NCBI GenBank assembly: GCA_023269545.1
Contig: JAHFTB010000026.1
Span: 1-37,448, forward strand
DNA: 37,448 nucleotides
Origin: Verrucomicrobiota bacterium
GTDB taxonomy: Bacteria > Verrucomicrobiota > Verrucomicrobiia > Chthoniobacterales > Xiphinematobacteraceae
Direction: 5' to 3'
Part shown: positions 25,274-32,309 of the stretch, in pieces
Numbering within the stretch: the first letter of the stretch is position 1
Layout: the number at the start of each line of letters is the position of its first letter
Program-made: the position numbers and the translations under genes
The notes under the pieces: model-generated
What the model was told of the DNA's origin: nothing
Databases searched by the model: none
What the model saw: only the letters and a program-made list of their open reading frames with translations

Positions 25274-26470
25274 ATGTCTAACCTCAAAAAAACCACTCCG
25301 TCTCAAATGGATATTTCCACACGTGTCAAAGAACTTACTCCCTCCCTTACTCTTGCCATTGATAGCAAGGCCAAAACCATGAAAGCCGAGGGTATCGATA
25401 TTTGTGGCTTTGGTGCAGGCGAGCCTGATTTTGATACTCCCGAACATATTAAAGCCGCTGCGATAGCCGCGTTGGAACAAGGAATGACCAAATATACTCC
25501 TAGTGCGGGTATTCCCGAGCTGCGCCAGGCAATTTCTGAAAAGTTTCTTAAAGACAATAGCTTGGAATACAAGCCGAGCCAAATCATTGTCAGCAATGGA
25601 GCCAAACAATCTTGTTACAATGCCATTATGACGTGTGTCGATGAAGGCGATGAAGTCATTATTCCAGCTCCATATTGGTTGAGCTATCCGGAAATGGTTC
25701 GTCTGGCAGGAGGCGTGCCGATCATTGTTTCGACCCGGGAGGAAAATGCATGGAAGGTGACTGCTGAGGAGTTTGAAAACGCGATGACTCCAAAAACAAA
25801 AATGATTATCATCAATTCCCCCGGTAATCCCACGGGCTCTGTTTATACGCGAGAAGAATTGCGGGCAATTTCCGAGGTGGCAGCAGAGGAAGAAATTTAC
25901 ATTCTTTCTGATGAGATCTACGAAAAGTTGACCTACGATGGAGTGGAACATGTGAGTATCGCCTCCCTGACACCGGAAGCATACGATCTGACTATTACCG
26001 TCAACGGATTTAGCAAAGCTTATGCAATGACCGGTTGGCGTCTCGGCTATCTGGGAGCTCCCGAACAGATCGCCCGTGTGATCGATTCCATGCAAAGTCA
26101 TAGTACCTCCAATCCTTGTTCCTTCGCTCAAAAAGGTGCCGTCGCCGCTCTGACTGGCAGCCAACAATGTGTGACCGATATGCGTGAGGAATTCAACCTC
26201 CGCAGGGAATACATGATCAGCCGTCTTTCAAGCCTCAATGGCGTGACCGCCCTCAAACCACAGGGAGCCTTTTATGTTTTGGCAAATATCAGCAAATTAG
26301 GCTTAAATTCTCAAAATTTTGCGGACCGTTTGTTAAGTAAAGCAAATGTGGCAATAGTGCCTGGCATTGCTTTTGGAGACGACCGTACCATTCGACTCAG
26401 CTATGCAACGAGCATGGATGTGATCAAGAAAGGGCTGGATCGTCTGGAAGATTTCTGTCGGACCGTTTAG
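25274..26470 (+). CDS. aspC: Aspartate aminotransferase (class I, AAT-Ib-like)
   Basis: The 398-residue protein from ATG 25274 has the Ib-type aspartate aminotransferase motifs: GFGAGEPDFDTPEHIK, SNGAKQSCYNAI, PAPYWLSYPEM, INSPGNPTGSVY, YILSDEIYEKLTYDG, the PLP-lysine segment NGFSKAYAMTGWRLGYLGAP and RLSYATS with the substrate-carboxylate Arg. It converts aspartate and 2-oxoglutarate to oxaloacetate and glutamate, and may also act on prephenate. The in-frame start at 25256 adds six residues without support. It is the second class I aminotransferase in the window, but its sequence is clearly distinct from the Lrp-linked one. It appears monocistronic. Confidence 0.94.
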   Translation: MSNLKKTTPSQMDISTRVKELTPSLTLAIDSKAKTMKAEGIDICGFGAGEPDFDTPEHIKAAAIAALEQGMTKYTPSAGIPELRQAISEKFLKDNSLEYKPSQIIVSNGAKQSCYNAIMTCVDEGDEVIIPAPYWLSYPEMVRLAGGVPIIVSTREENAWKVTAEEFENAMTPKTKMIIINSPGNPTGSVYTREELRAISEVAAEEEIYILSDEIYEKLTYDGVEHVSIASLTPEAYDLTITVNGFSKAYAMTGWRLGYLGAPEQIARVIDSMQSHSTSNPCSFAQKGAVAALTGSQQCVTDMREEFNLRREYMISRLSSLNGVTALKPQGAFYVLANISKLGLNSQNFADRLLSKANVAIVPGIAFGDDRTIRLSYATSMDVIKKGLDRLEDFCRTV

Positions 26471-26569
26471 CGATTTGCGAGGGATCTCTGTGATTGCGAA
26501 TGAGTATCCACTAAAATATTTACTCTTCCAAGTAAACAAGGCACAATTTGTGGTATCCGTTCCTTGGCT

Positions 26570-27472
26570 ATGCCTCATTCTGCAATTCAGAAAATTGAAA
26601 CATTAGCGAATCAGTATCGGGTTGACGACGGGCGTCACTTCCGACTTAAAGACTTGGATCCGGAGGATACGGCGGATTTGCAATCCAAAGAAAAAGCCAC
26701 TGAATTGTTAACCTCGGGAGTTCAGCGGCTCAGCGAAATGCAGGAAAAACTATATGCGCAAGATCGCTGGGCGCTTTTACTTATTTTCCAAGCTCCTGAT
26801 GCGGCGGGAAAAGATGGAACCATCAAGCATGTGATGTCGGGAATCAATCCGCAAGGCTGTCAGGTGACTTCTTTTAAGACGCCTTCTTCCACAGAATTGG
26901 GACACGATTTCTTGTGGAGAACCACTGTAGCTTTGCCCGAGCGTGGCCGCATTGGAATCTTTAACCGAAGCTATTACGAAGAAGTCTTAGTCATTCGAGT
27001 TCACCCGGAACTCCTCCAAAATCAACGTATTCCGGATTCCCTGGTGACGAAGCGGATTTGGGACGAACGATTCGAGGACATTAATGGTTTCGAAAAACAT
27101 CTCTCTCGAAACGGAGTGGTGATTCGCAAATTTTTTCTGCATGTCTCTCGGAAAGAACAAAAAGCTCGTTTTCTTAAACGATTACGCGAACCACAAAAGA
27201 ATTGGAAATTTTCAGCTTCGGATTTGAGAGAACGAAACTATTGGGAAGATTACATGCGCGCTTATGAAGAGATGATCCGAAATACCACAACTTCGCATGC
27301 TCCATGGTATGCGGTTCCTGCTGATAATAAATGGGTTACGCGAATCATAGTGGCTTCGATTGTTATTGAAACACTTCAGTCTTTAAACCTTCACTTTCCG
27401 GAAGTAACGCCAGATCAAAAAAAGCAGATCGATCATGCTCGCGAAAGCCTATCTTCCGAAGCAGAGCAATGA
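26570..27472 (+). CDS. Polyphosphate kinase 2 family protein
   Basis: The 300-residue protein is a PPK2. It has Walker A FQAPDAAGKDGTIKHVMSGI, the lid-side residues GCQVTSFKTPS, Walker B-type IGIFNRSYYEEVLVIRVHPE and the WDERFEDINGFEKHL block. PPK2 uses polyphosphate to phosphorylate nucleoside mono- or diphosphates; the class (I, II or III) cannot be told from the motifs alone. ATG 26570 is preferred to TTG 26564, two codons earlier. No Shine-Dalgarno is obvious. It follows aspC after about 100 bases and is the last gene before a long non-coding stretch. Confidence 0.92.
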   Translation: MPHSAIQKIETLANQYRVDDGRHFRLKDLDPEDTADLQSKEKATELLTSGVQRLSEMQEKLYAQDRWALLLIFQAPDAAGKDGTIKHVMSGINPQGCQVTSFKTPSSTELGHDFLWRTTVALPERGRIGIFNRSYYEEVLVIRVHPELLQNQRIPDSLVTKRIWDERFEDINGFEKHLSRNGVVIRKFFLHVSRKEQKARFLKRLREPQKNWKFSASDLRERNYWEDYMRAYEEMIRNTTTSHAPWYAVPADNKWVTRIIVASIVIETLQSLNLHFPEVTPDQKKQIDHARESLSSEAEQ

Positions 27473-28309
27473 TGAGAAATGCTAAATAATGCTATTTTTT
27501 GGCTTTAAAAGAATAGCTTTGTGATTTGGCGCTTATTAGCGGAAAGTATGAAAGTTGGCTAATCGCTGTGTGCTTTTGGTTTCCGAAATTTTTCAGGAGC
27601 AGGAGTGTTTTCAAGACAGAAAACGTCTTCTAGCTAAATGGAAACAGTGATAGCGAAACCGGTATAAAATGAGCATGAATTTTCCTGGAATTTTTGATTC
27701 CAGCGAGGCGCAAAACAGAGGCCATATCTCTGAAGATACGGACTTTATTTTGTAACAAAGCTGGGGCCAAAAATAACGGTAAATTCGAACTCATTTTATA
27801 CTGGCTTCGTTATACCATCAGGATGCAGGGTTAGGCATTAGGTATGAGATCCGTAGTTCTGGTTGATTGAACGCAACCATCGCTGAATGAGAAAGCGATA
27901 CTACGGGTACGAAATGCGCTTACTATGGAATTGTTTTCCACCAGATAAATTTTCAAAGTTTAAATTTTATAATCCAAAATGAATATTCAAGATTGTGCCT
28001 GTAAGATCGTAACCACTTGTCGGGTTTTTACTGTCACCTTTATTGACGTGCATTTGTCTGGTAAATAAAGGACTGCGAGCTCGTCGCGCTATATTTGGTA
28101 TATTCCGGTGCTGTCGCACTTGGAACCGCACACGTTATTATTTGCGTCATTTATGAATTGGATATCACTGATCATGTTGAACCTTTCACTGTTAGACACG
28201 GCATCTCCGCATTGCAGAGTTTCTCTCCATTCCGGAAGGATTGGATAGTCCCCATTTTTACCACATTCTTATATTTGATAATTTTGTGCCTAGACGATCA
28301 TTAGTCGAC
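27473..28309. other. Long intergenic region with an inverted-repeat element
   Basis: About 840 bases with no convincing gene; the 69-codon frame at 28095-28304 lacks family features and is unlikely to be real. The notable content is the 165-bp inverted-repeat element at 27650-27814, listed separately. The remainder looks like unconstrained sequence, possibly a decayed gene. The promoter of the LacI-type regulator should be near the right end. Confidence 0.5.
27650..27814. repeat. Inverted-repeat element, 165 bp (MITE-like)
   Basis: The left arm at 27650-27673 (ATAGCGAAACCGGTATAAAATGAG, quoted in part) and the inverted right arm at 27791-27814 agree at 21 of 24 positions, with the exact core GTATAAAATGAG. 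Inside there is no open frame of note. Size and structure fit a non-autonomous transposable element. No target duplication was found at these borders, so the exact ends may be slightly different. A related half-site may lie at 33900-33917. Confidence 0.6.
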
Positions 28310-29338
28310 ATGGGGTTTGCGAAGAGAGAAGTCAATCTTGCTGTTATCGCGCGCAAGTTAGGAATCTCCATTTCAACAGTTTCCAGAGCCTTGCGAGGAG
28401 CGAGTAGTATTCATCCGACCACTCGCGAACGTGTTCTTGAAGAAGCACAGGCTTTGGGATATTTGGATTCGCATCGAGTTTCCGGAACCACAAACAGGAC
28501 GAAAAATATTTTGGTGCTTTCGCAGGCGCAACAGCTGGATTCCGATAGTGTGTACATGGCGGGGCTCAGTCAAGCGGCGGTATCTTTTAAGGTGAGCTTA
28601 ATCTCGCATCACTACATGCCCGAAAATTGTAATCGTATCTTGGATCCTAAGTCTCAGCCAATGGCTATGAAGTCAGGGGATGCGTGTGGAGTAGTCCTTT
28701 TACATCGCTGGCCGGAAACCGTGGTGAGGGAATTGAGCGCGAGTATGCCCGTAGTTTCAATCATTCATTATTATCGAGGCGTGGATTTTGTGGGGATTGA
28801 AGATCGGAAGGGCATGTATGATCTTGTCGCGCATCTTGTCGCCAATGGGCGTTCGCGAATTGGTTTTTTTGGTTTTTGTCCTTTGATGAGTGTGTCGCGT
28901 TCTCGATTCAGTGCGTATGTGGAAGCTTTGGCCGCGCATGGTTTGCCATTTCAATCCGAAGATCTCATTGAGGTTTCTTTGGAAGAGGCTTCTTCTCTTG
29001 CGCTCACAGATCCTTTGCCAATGAGCAAAGTGGCTGTTGCTCGTACAAAATCTGGAGTCACTGCCTGGATCTGTTCCAATCAGATGCTGGGATATTCTCT
29101 GTTTCGCAATCTGCAAAAGGAAGGCTTTAAGATTCCTTCGGATGTTTCGCTATCTGGGTTTCATGGGAATGCGCATGCACAACCAGTGGGCTTACCATTG
29201 TTAACCACAACTGCGGTCAGTTCGGAAGAGTTGGGAGTCGCAGCTTTGAGACGTTTGATTTTCCGTATAGATAGACCTGAGGAATCCTGCCGCTCGATTC
29301 TTTTTCCTTGCAGTCTGCAGGAGGGAGAAAGTTCGTAG
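28310..29338 (+). CDS. LacI-family transcriptional regulator
   Basis: The 342-residue protein from ATG 28310 has the LacI HTH (LAVIARKLGISISTVSRALRG) at its N-terminus and a hinge helix region (TTRERVLEEAQALGY). It then has a periplasmic-binding-protein-like sensor domain, including VDFVGIEDRKGMYDLVAHLVANG and RIGFFGF. Such proteins bind operator DNA as dimers and respond to a sugar or nucleoside; the ligand is unknown. The frame extends upstream to 28241, but those residues do not match the family. No sugar-use genes flank it, so its target is elsewhere or it acts alone. The hinge and core look intact. Confidence 0.92.
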   Translation: MGFAKREVNLAVIARKLGISISTVSRALRGASSIHPTTRERVLEEAQALGYLDSHRVSGTTNRTKNILVLSQAQQLDSDSVYMAGLSQAAVSFKVSLISHHYMPENCNRILDPKSQPMAMKSGDACGVVLLHRWPETVVRELSASMPVVSIIHYYRGVDFVGIEDRKGMYDLVAHLVANGRSRIGFFGFCPLMSVSRSRFSAYVEALAAHGLPFQSEDLIEVSLEEASSLALTDPLPMSKVAVARTKSGVTAWICSNQMLGYSLFRNLQKEGFKIPSDVSLSGFHGNAHAQPVGLPLLTTTAVSSEELGVAALRRLIFRIDRPEESCRSILFPCSLQEGESS

Positions 29339-29348
29339 TGGGTGATTT

Positions 29349-29460
29349 GTAGACCCCATGGCCTAAAAAGCCGCAAATTGCTTCCATGAAGAGTGTGTAA
29401 ATCCTTTGGTTCCGCTATATTATTCCTGGGCAGAGCCCACAGTCTACAAAAAGCTACGAG
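29349..29460. repeat. Pair of GTAGACCCCACAGCC-type repeats between convergent genes
   Basis: GTAGACCCCATGGCCTAAAA starts at 29349, and CCCACAGTCTACAAAAAGCT starts at 29436. The second agrees at about 21 of 24 positions with CCCACAGCTTACAAAAAGCT at 21165. Related copies are at 15431-15460 and 33967-34003. They lie between the ends of the LacI gene and the NIL gene, which converge. They may act as terminators or be decayed repeats. Confidence 0.45.
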
Positions 29461-29476
29461 CCACGACCACGAACCA

Positions 29477-29725
29477 CTAACCCTCAATGGTATTGATTTC
29501 GACCGGCTCTACCTTGATTCCCAAACTCTCCAACCATTGAATGGCTTGGGCAATATCATTTCGTTCTCCTACAAATTCGACGGACATAATCCCAATTTCT
29601 TCGGTGACGCTCGCTTGGCGAATGTTGGTGGCGATAGGAAATTTTTTTCCCAGATCATAAATAACGGGCTGGGTAACTAATTTGGTTGGAAAACTGAGCC
29701 AGAGTCTGGTGCTTTGCGTTGTCAT
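29477..29725 (-). CDS. Stand-alone NIL-domain protein
   Basis: The 82-residue protein from ATG 29725 is a single NIL domain: an RLWLSFPTKLVTQPVIYDLG start, then FPIATNIRQASVTEEIGIMSVEFVG, then IAQAIQWLESLGIKVEPVE. The frame extends upstream to 29821, but the family starts at the MTTQSTRL segment. NIL domains occur at the C-terminus of the methionine ABC ATPase MetN and, with ferredoxin domains, in archaeal proteins needed for homocysteine synthesis. It lies on the same strand after thrC-like and moaD-like genes, separated by a 237-base gap that holds a family 2 repeat. A role in sulfur amino acid synthesis is suggested; its direct function is unknown. Confidence 0.87.
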   Translation of the reverse strand: MTTQSTRLWLSFPTKLVTQPVIYDLGKKFPIATNIRQASVTEEIGIMSVEFVGERNDIAQAIQWLESLGIKVEPVEINTIEG

Positions 29726-29874
29726 AAGAGTGAACAGTCCAGGTAAGCTTCTGAAAGGGAAAGCGATATCCGCTATGATCTTACCTCGGCAATTCGATAA
29801 TCGCCGGCTCGAGGATGGCAATTTGATAGGCGGAGGGAAATAAAAAAAGAAAGCACGGAATAAAGAAATAAAGA

Positions 29875-29937
29875 CAGGACTGACGCAGATGCCAGAGAAA
29901 AGCTCGCTTGTTTCCCCCTGTTTTTGAGTAAGTCCTG
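29875..29937 (+). repeat. Short repeat family 2, copy B, within the sulfur cluster
   Basis: This 63-bp element has inverted ends (CAGGACTGACGCA at left; CAGGACTTACTCA when the right end is inverted; 11 of 13 equal). The core GAGAAAAGCTCGCTTGTTTC matches the copy at 32224-32286. It lies 25 bases past the carrier gene stop codon, between it and the NIL gene. No target duplication is seen, unlike copy A. It may have altered co-transcription of the NIL gene with the genes before it. Confidence 0.85.
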
Positions 29938-29962
29938 TTTGGTATCTTTTCAGGAGGATATC

Positions 29963-30238
29963 CTATCCCCCCGCGATTGCGGGAAGAATGCTAATTTCAT
30001 CACCTTCTTTAACGGGAGTGGCTTTGTCCTGAAGAAAGCGAATATCTTCATCATTCAGAAAGATATTAATGAATCGGCGAATATTTCCGTTTTCATCACA
30101 AATGCGTTCATTTAGGCCAGGGTAAGTCTGGTCCAAGTGAGTGAGAATTTCAGCGATGGTTTTTCCTTCAGCGGAGACGGTTTCCGCTTCCGCGGTTAAT
30201 TTACGCAGTGGAGTTGGGATACGAACGAGTGTGGGCAT
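29963..30238 (-). CDS. MoaD/ThiS-family sulfur carrier, CysO-like
   Basis: The 91-residue beta-grasp protein ends ISILPAIAGG, with a C-terminal Gly-Gly ready for adenylation and thiocarboxylation without trimming. The segment RRFINIFLNDEDIRF and the end closely resemble CysO of Mycobacterium tuberculosis (which has RFVNIYVNDEDVRF and ILPAVAGG), as I recall that sequence. CysO carries sulfide as a thiocarboxylate to the PLP enzyme CysM. Here the neighbour 6 bases upstream is also a PLP type II enzyme, annotated as threonine synthase. The gene lies under the same SAM riboswitch. No E1-type activating enzyme or JAMM protease is found in the window. MoaD for molybdopterin or ThiS for thiamine is less likely because no such genes are near. 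Confidence 0.9.
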   Translation of the reverse strand: MPTLVRIPTPLRKLTAEAETVSAEGKTIAEILTHLDQTYPGLNERICDENGNIRRFINIFLNDEDIRFLQDKATPVKEGDEISILPAIAGG

Positions 30239-30244
30239 AAGAGG

Positions 30245-31519
30245 TTAGGTGGAAAGATGTGGGGTGCGCTGGAGTTCTCGACCAATGCGGTCATCGAATT
30301 CACGAAGGCTAGGGGAAATGATGCGAGGTTCTCCACATTTTCCTAAAATAGCTTCTTGTGTTTTTAGGCCATTTCCAGTGATGCAGATTGCAATGGATTC
30401 ATCACGCGGGATACTTCCGTTTTCGATGAGTTTCTTGGTGCAGGCAACTGTAACGCCGCCAGCGGTTTCAGAAAAAATTCCTTCACATTCCGCGAGGAGC
30501 TGAATGCCTTCGATGATTTCGTCGTCACTGCAGTCTTCGCAGGATCCTCCTGTGTTGCGCATAGTATGGATGGCGTAATACCCGTCAGCAGGTGTGCCTA
30601 TTGCCAAGGATTTTGCAATGGTGTTGGGTTGGGAAACAGGCTTGATGATATCGGTTCCTCGTTTGAAGGCGCTACTAATAGGAGCACATCCAGTGGCTTG
30701 CGCACCGTGAATCACAAAGGGGGTTTCTTTAACTAGTCCAATCAATGAGGCTTCTTTGTAGGCTTTATGGATTTTGGTAAGTAGGGAACCGCTGGCCATG
30801 CAGACGACAGTATGTTGAGGAATACGCCAACCCAATTGTTCAAGGATCTCAAAGCCTAGGGTTTTGGAACCTTCGGCATAGTAAGGACGCAAATTCACAT
30901 TTACAAAGCCCCATCCATATTTTCCGGCAATTTCCGAGCAGAGGCGATTGACTAAATCATAGGCTCCTTTGATTCCAATGACTTGGGTGCCATAAACTAA
31001 AGAAGCTAGCACTTTGCCTTGTTCCAAGTCGCAAGGGATTAAGACATAACTTGTTAAACCTGCGGCCGCAGCGTTGGCGGCGACAGAATTTGCCAGGTTT
31101 CCTGTCGATGCACAGGCAACCACTTCAAATCCAAGTTCACGGGCGCGTGAAAGAGCTACGGAAACCACTCGGTCTTTAAAAGAAAGGGTGGGATAATTTA
31201 CGCTATCGTTTTTGACCCAGAGTTCACGGACGCCAAGCCTCTCAGCTAAACGGTCGGCGCGAACGAGGGGTGTAAATCCGACTTGTGTGCCCACTGTCGG
31301 TTCTCCATCGATGGGAAGAAGTTCTCGATAACGCCACATGGAATAGGGGCGGGATTCCAGTGCGGAATGGGTTAAATCCTTCCGAATTGCTTCGTAATCG
31401 TAGGCAGCTTCGAGAGGTCCGAAATCAAATTCACAGACGTGCAGGGCTTCTTTGGGATAAAGCCTGTTACATTCCCGACATTTCAGGTTTTTAAAATACG
31501 TTTTCCCGTTTGGTTTCAT
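30245..31519 (-). CDS. thrC: Threonine synthase-like PLP enzyme, first gene of a SAM-riboswitch operon
   Basis: The 424-residue protein is a fold type II PLP enzyme. An N-terminal CRECNRLYP-x-C zinc-ribbon-like segment is followed by VGFTPLVRADRLAERLG, the PLP-lysine region NYPTLSFKDRVVSVAL, the phosphate/substrate loop ACASTGNLANSVAANAAAAG and MASGSLLTKIHKA. These features fit threonine synthase, which turns O-phosphohomoserine into threonine. Two contextual facts argue for a role in methionine supply: a SAM-I riboswitch upstream, and a CysO-like carrier 6 bases downstream. It could use thiocarboxylated carrier as sulfur donor and O-phosphohomoserine as acceptor to form homocysteine. That is hypothesis; ordinary threonine synthase remains the default call. 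Confidence 0.9.
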   Translation of the reverse strand: MKPNGKTYFKNLKCRECNRLYPKEALHVCEFDFGPLEAAYDYEAIRKDLTHSALESRPYSMWRYRELLPIDGEPTVGTQVGFTPLVRADRLAERLGVRELWVKNDSVNYPTLSFKDRVVSVALSRARELGFEVVACASTGNLANSVAANAAAAGLTSYVLIPCDLEQGKVLASLVYGTQVIGIKGAYDLVNRLCSEIAGKYGWGFVNVNLRPYYAEGSKTLGFEILEQLGWRIPQHTVVCMASGSLLTKIHKAYKEASLIGLVKETPFVIHGAQATGCAPISSAFKRGTDIIKPVSQPNTIAKSLAIGTPADGYYAIHTMRNTGGSCEDCSDDEIIEGIQLLAECEGIFSETAGGVTVACTKKLIENGSIPRDESIAICITGNGLKTQEAILGKCGEPRIISPSLREFDDRIGRELQRTPHLST

Positions 31520-31588
31520 AGCGTTATTACACTGCTAATACTTATCGGGAGCAGACAAGGAGACGAAAAAAACCAAGGGTCTGATTTC

Positions 31589-31705
31589 ATCTCATCTTTC
31601 CTTTTTTAGGCTGGATTTGGCACCTGGGCCTTTCCGGAGATTTTTCTCCGTGAAGCGGTTGCCGTGACTTCATTGGGCCAGTCCCTCGGTCACTCTCGAT
31701 AAGAT
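31589..31705 (-). promoter_or_regulatory. SAM-I (S-box) riboswitch
   Basis: Read on the minus strand, 31705-31589 shows the full SAM-I consensus. The P1 arms are ATCTTATC and GATGAGAT (8 bp, one G-U). The GAGAG after P1 leads to GAGGGACTGGCCC, then AATGAAGTCACGGCAACC, a P3 hairpin CGGAGAAAAATCTCCG, then GGTGCCAAATCCAGCC before the AAAGATGAGAT that closes P1. These are the invariant elements of the SAM-binding core. A run of seven T (minus strand) follows about 17 bases after P1, and thrC starts 69 bases after the aptamer. The exact expression platform is not resolved. In this class high SAM turns expression off. Confidence 0.96.
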
Positions 31706-32309
31706 CCAAAGAATCCTAATGCAGCTGCAAAGTGGGTCAAGTAATTTCTAATATGCGACGGTATGTTCGGATTTTTATCAGGAAACTGTTAATAGGTATA
31801 TTGTGCGAACATTTGGCATTTTGCTGAAACAATAGTATTCTGTAACTTTTTTGAGAGGGCGCAGTGGGGGTAAAACAAGCATGCTTCCTTCTTAAAAGGG
31901 AAAGTGCCTGTAGTGGTACTTTCGCATGTGGCGGTGATTTCGGTTACGGTCTTTTATACAATTAGTTGCACATTTTGTGATAATTTGGTTCCGGAGGGGG
32001 TTGGGGATGAGGGTTGAGTCTTCGGGGGGAGTTTAACTCTTGTCCCTCCTCTCCGGAATCATTTTTGTAGGTCTTATCCGAATTGGCCTTTATATGGATT
32101 CTTAAAGAGAATTTGCAGGTGCTTCGCTATACAGTCCTAGGGTAAATTATAGAGGATCTGTTCTATTTATCAGCTGAGTGGGCTGTACACTTGTTCTTGT
32201 AACTGTTTCGTTTCAGTTATTTGCAGGACTTATGTGGATGCCGGAGAAAAGCTCGCTCGTTTTCCCCTGTTTTTGCGTCAGTCCTGTCTTTTCCGCTATG
32301 GGATTTTCG
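31706..32309. other. Intergenic region upstream of the riboswitch
   Basis: This stretch of about 600 bases lies between the riboswitch and the CNNM/CBS gene, both on the minus strand. It holds the promoter for the sulfur cluster, which cannot be assigned exactly, and a family 2 repeat at 32224-32286. I see no supported gene. It includes GC-poor segments and short T-runs but no clear structured RNA beyond the riboswitch. Confidence 0.5.
32224..32286 (+). repeat. Short repeat family 2, copy C
   Basis: This 63-bp element starts CAGGACTTATG and ends GCGTCAGTCCTG. Its interior GCCGGAGAAAAGCTCGCTCG agrees closely with copy B at 29875-29937. It lies 24 bases beyond the CNNM/CBS gene stop codon. The flanks do not form a target duplication, so either the ends have changed or the insertion is old. 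Confidence 0.85.

Noticed and set aside
25253-26167. A 304-codon frame antisense to the aspartate aminotransferase
   Set aside because: It lies entirely opposite a gene with clear catalytic motifs, and its translation is rich in Cys, His and Arg without family features. It is a shadow frame.
28095-28304. 69-codon frame before the LacI gene
   Set aside because: No family features and it overlaps the LacI 5' region; not supported.
2182-32128. AGCGAAGCACCT shared by 2182-2193 and (inverted) 32117-32128
   Set aside because: A 12-base match is expected by chance several times in a window of this size, and the flanks do not align well.
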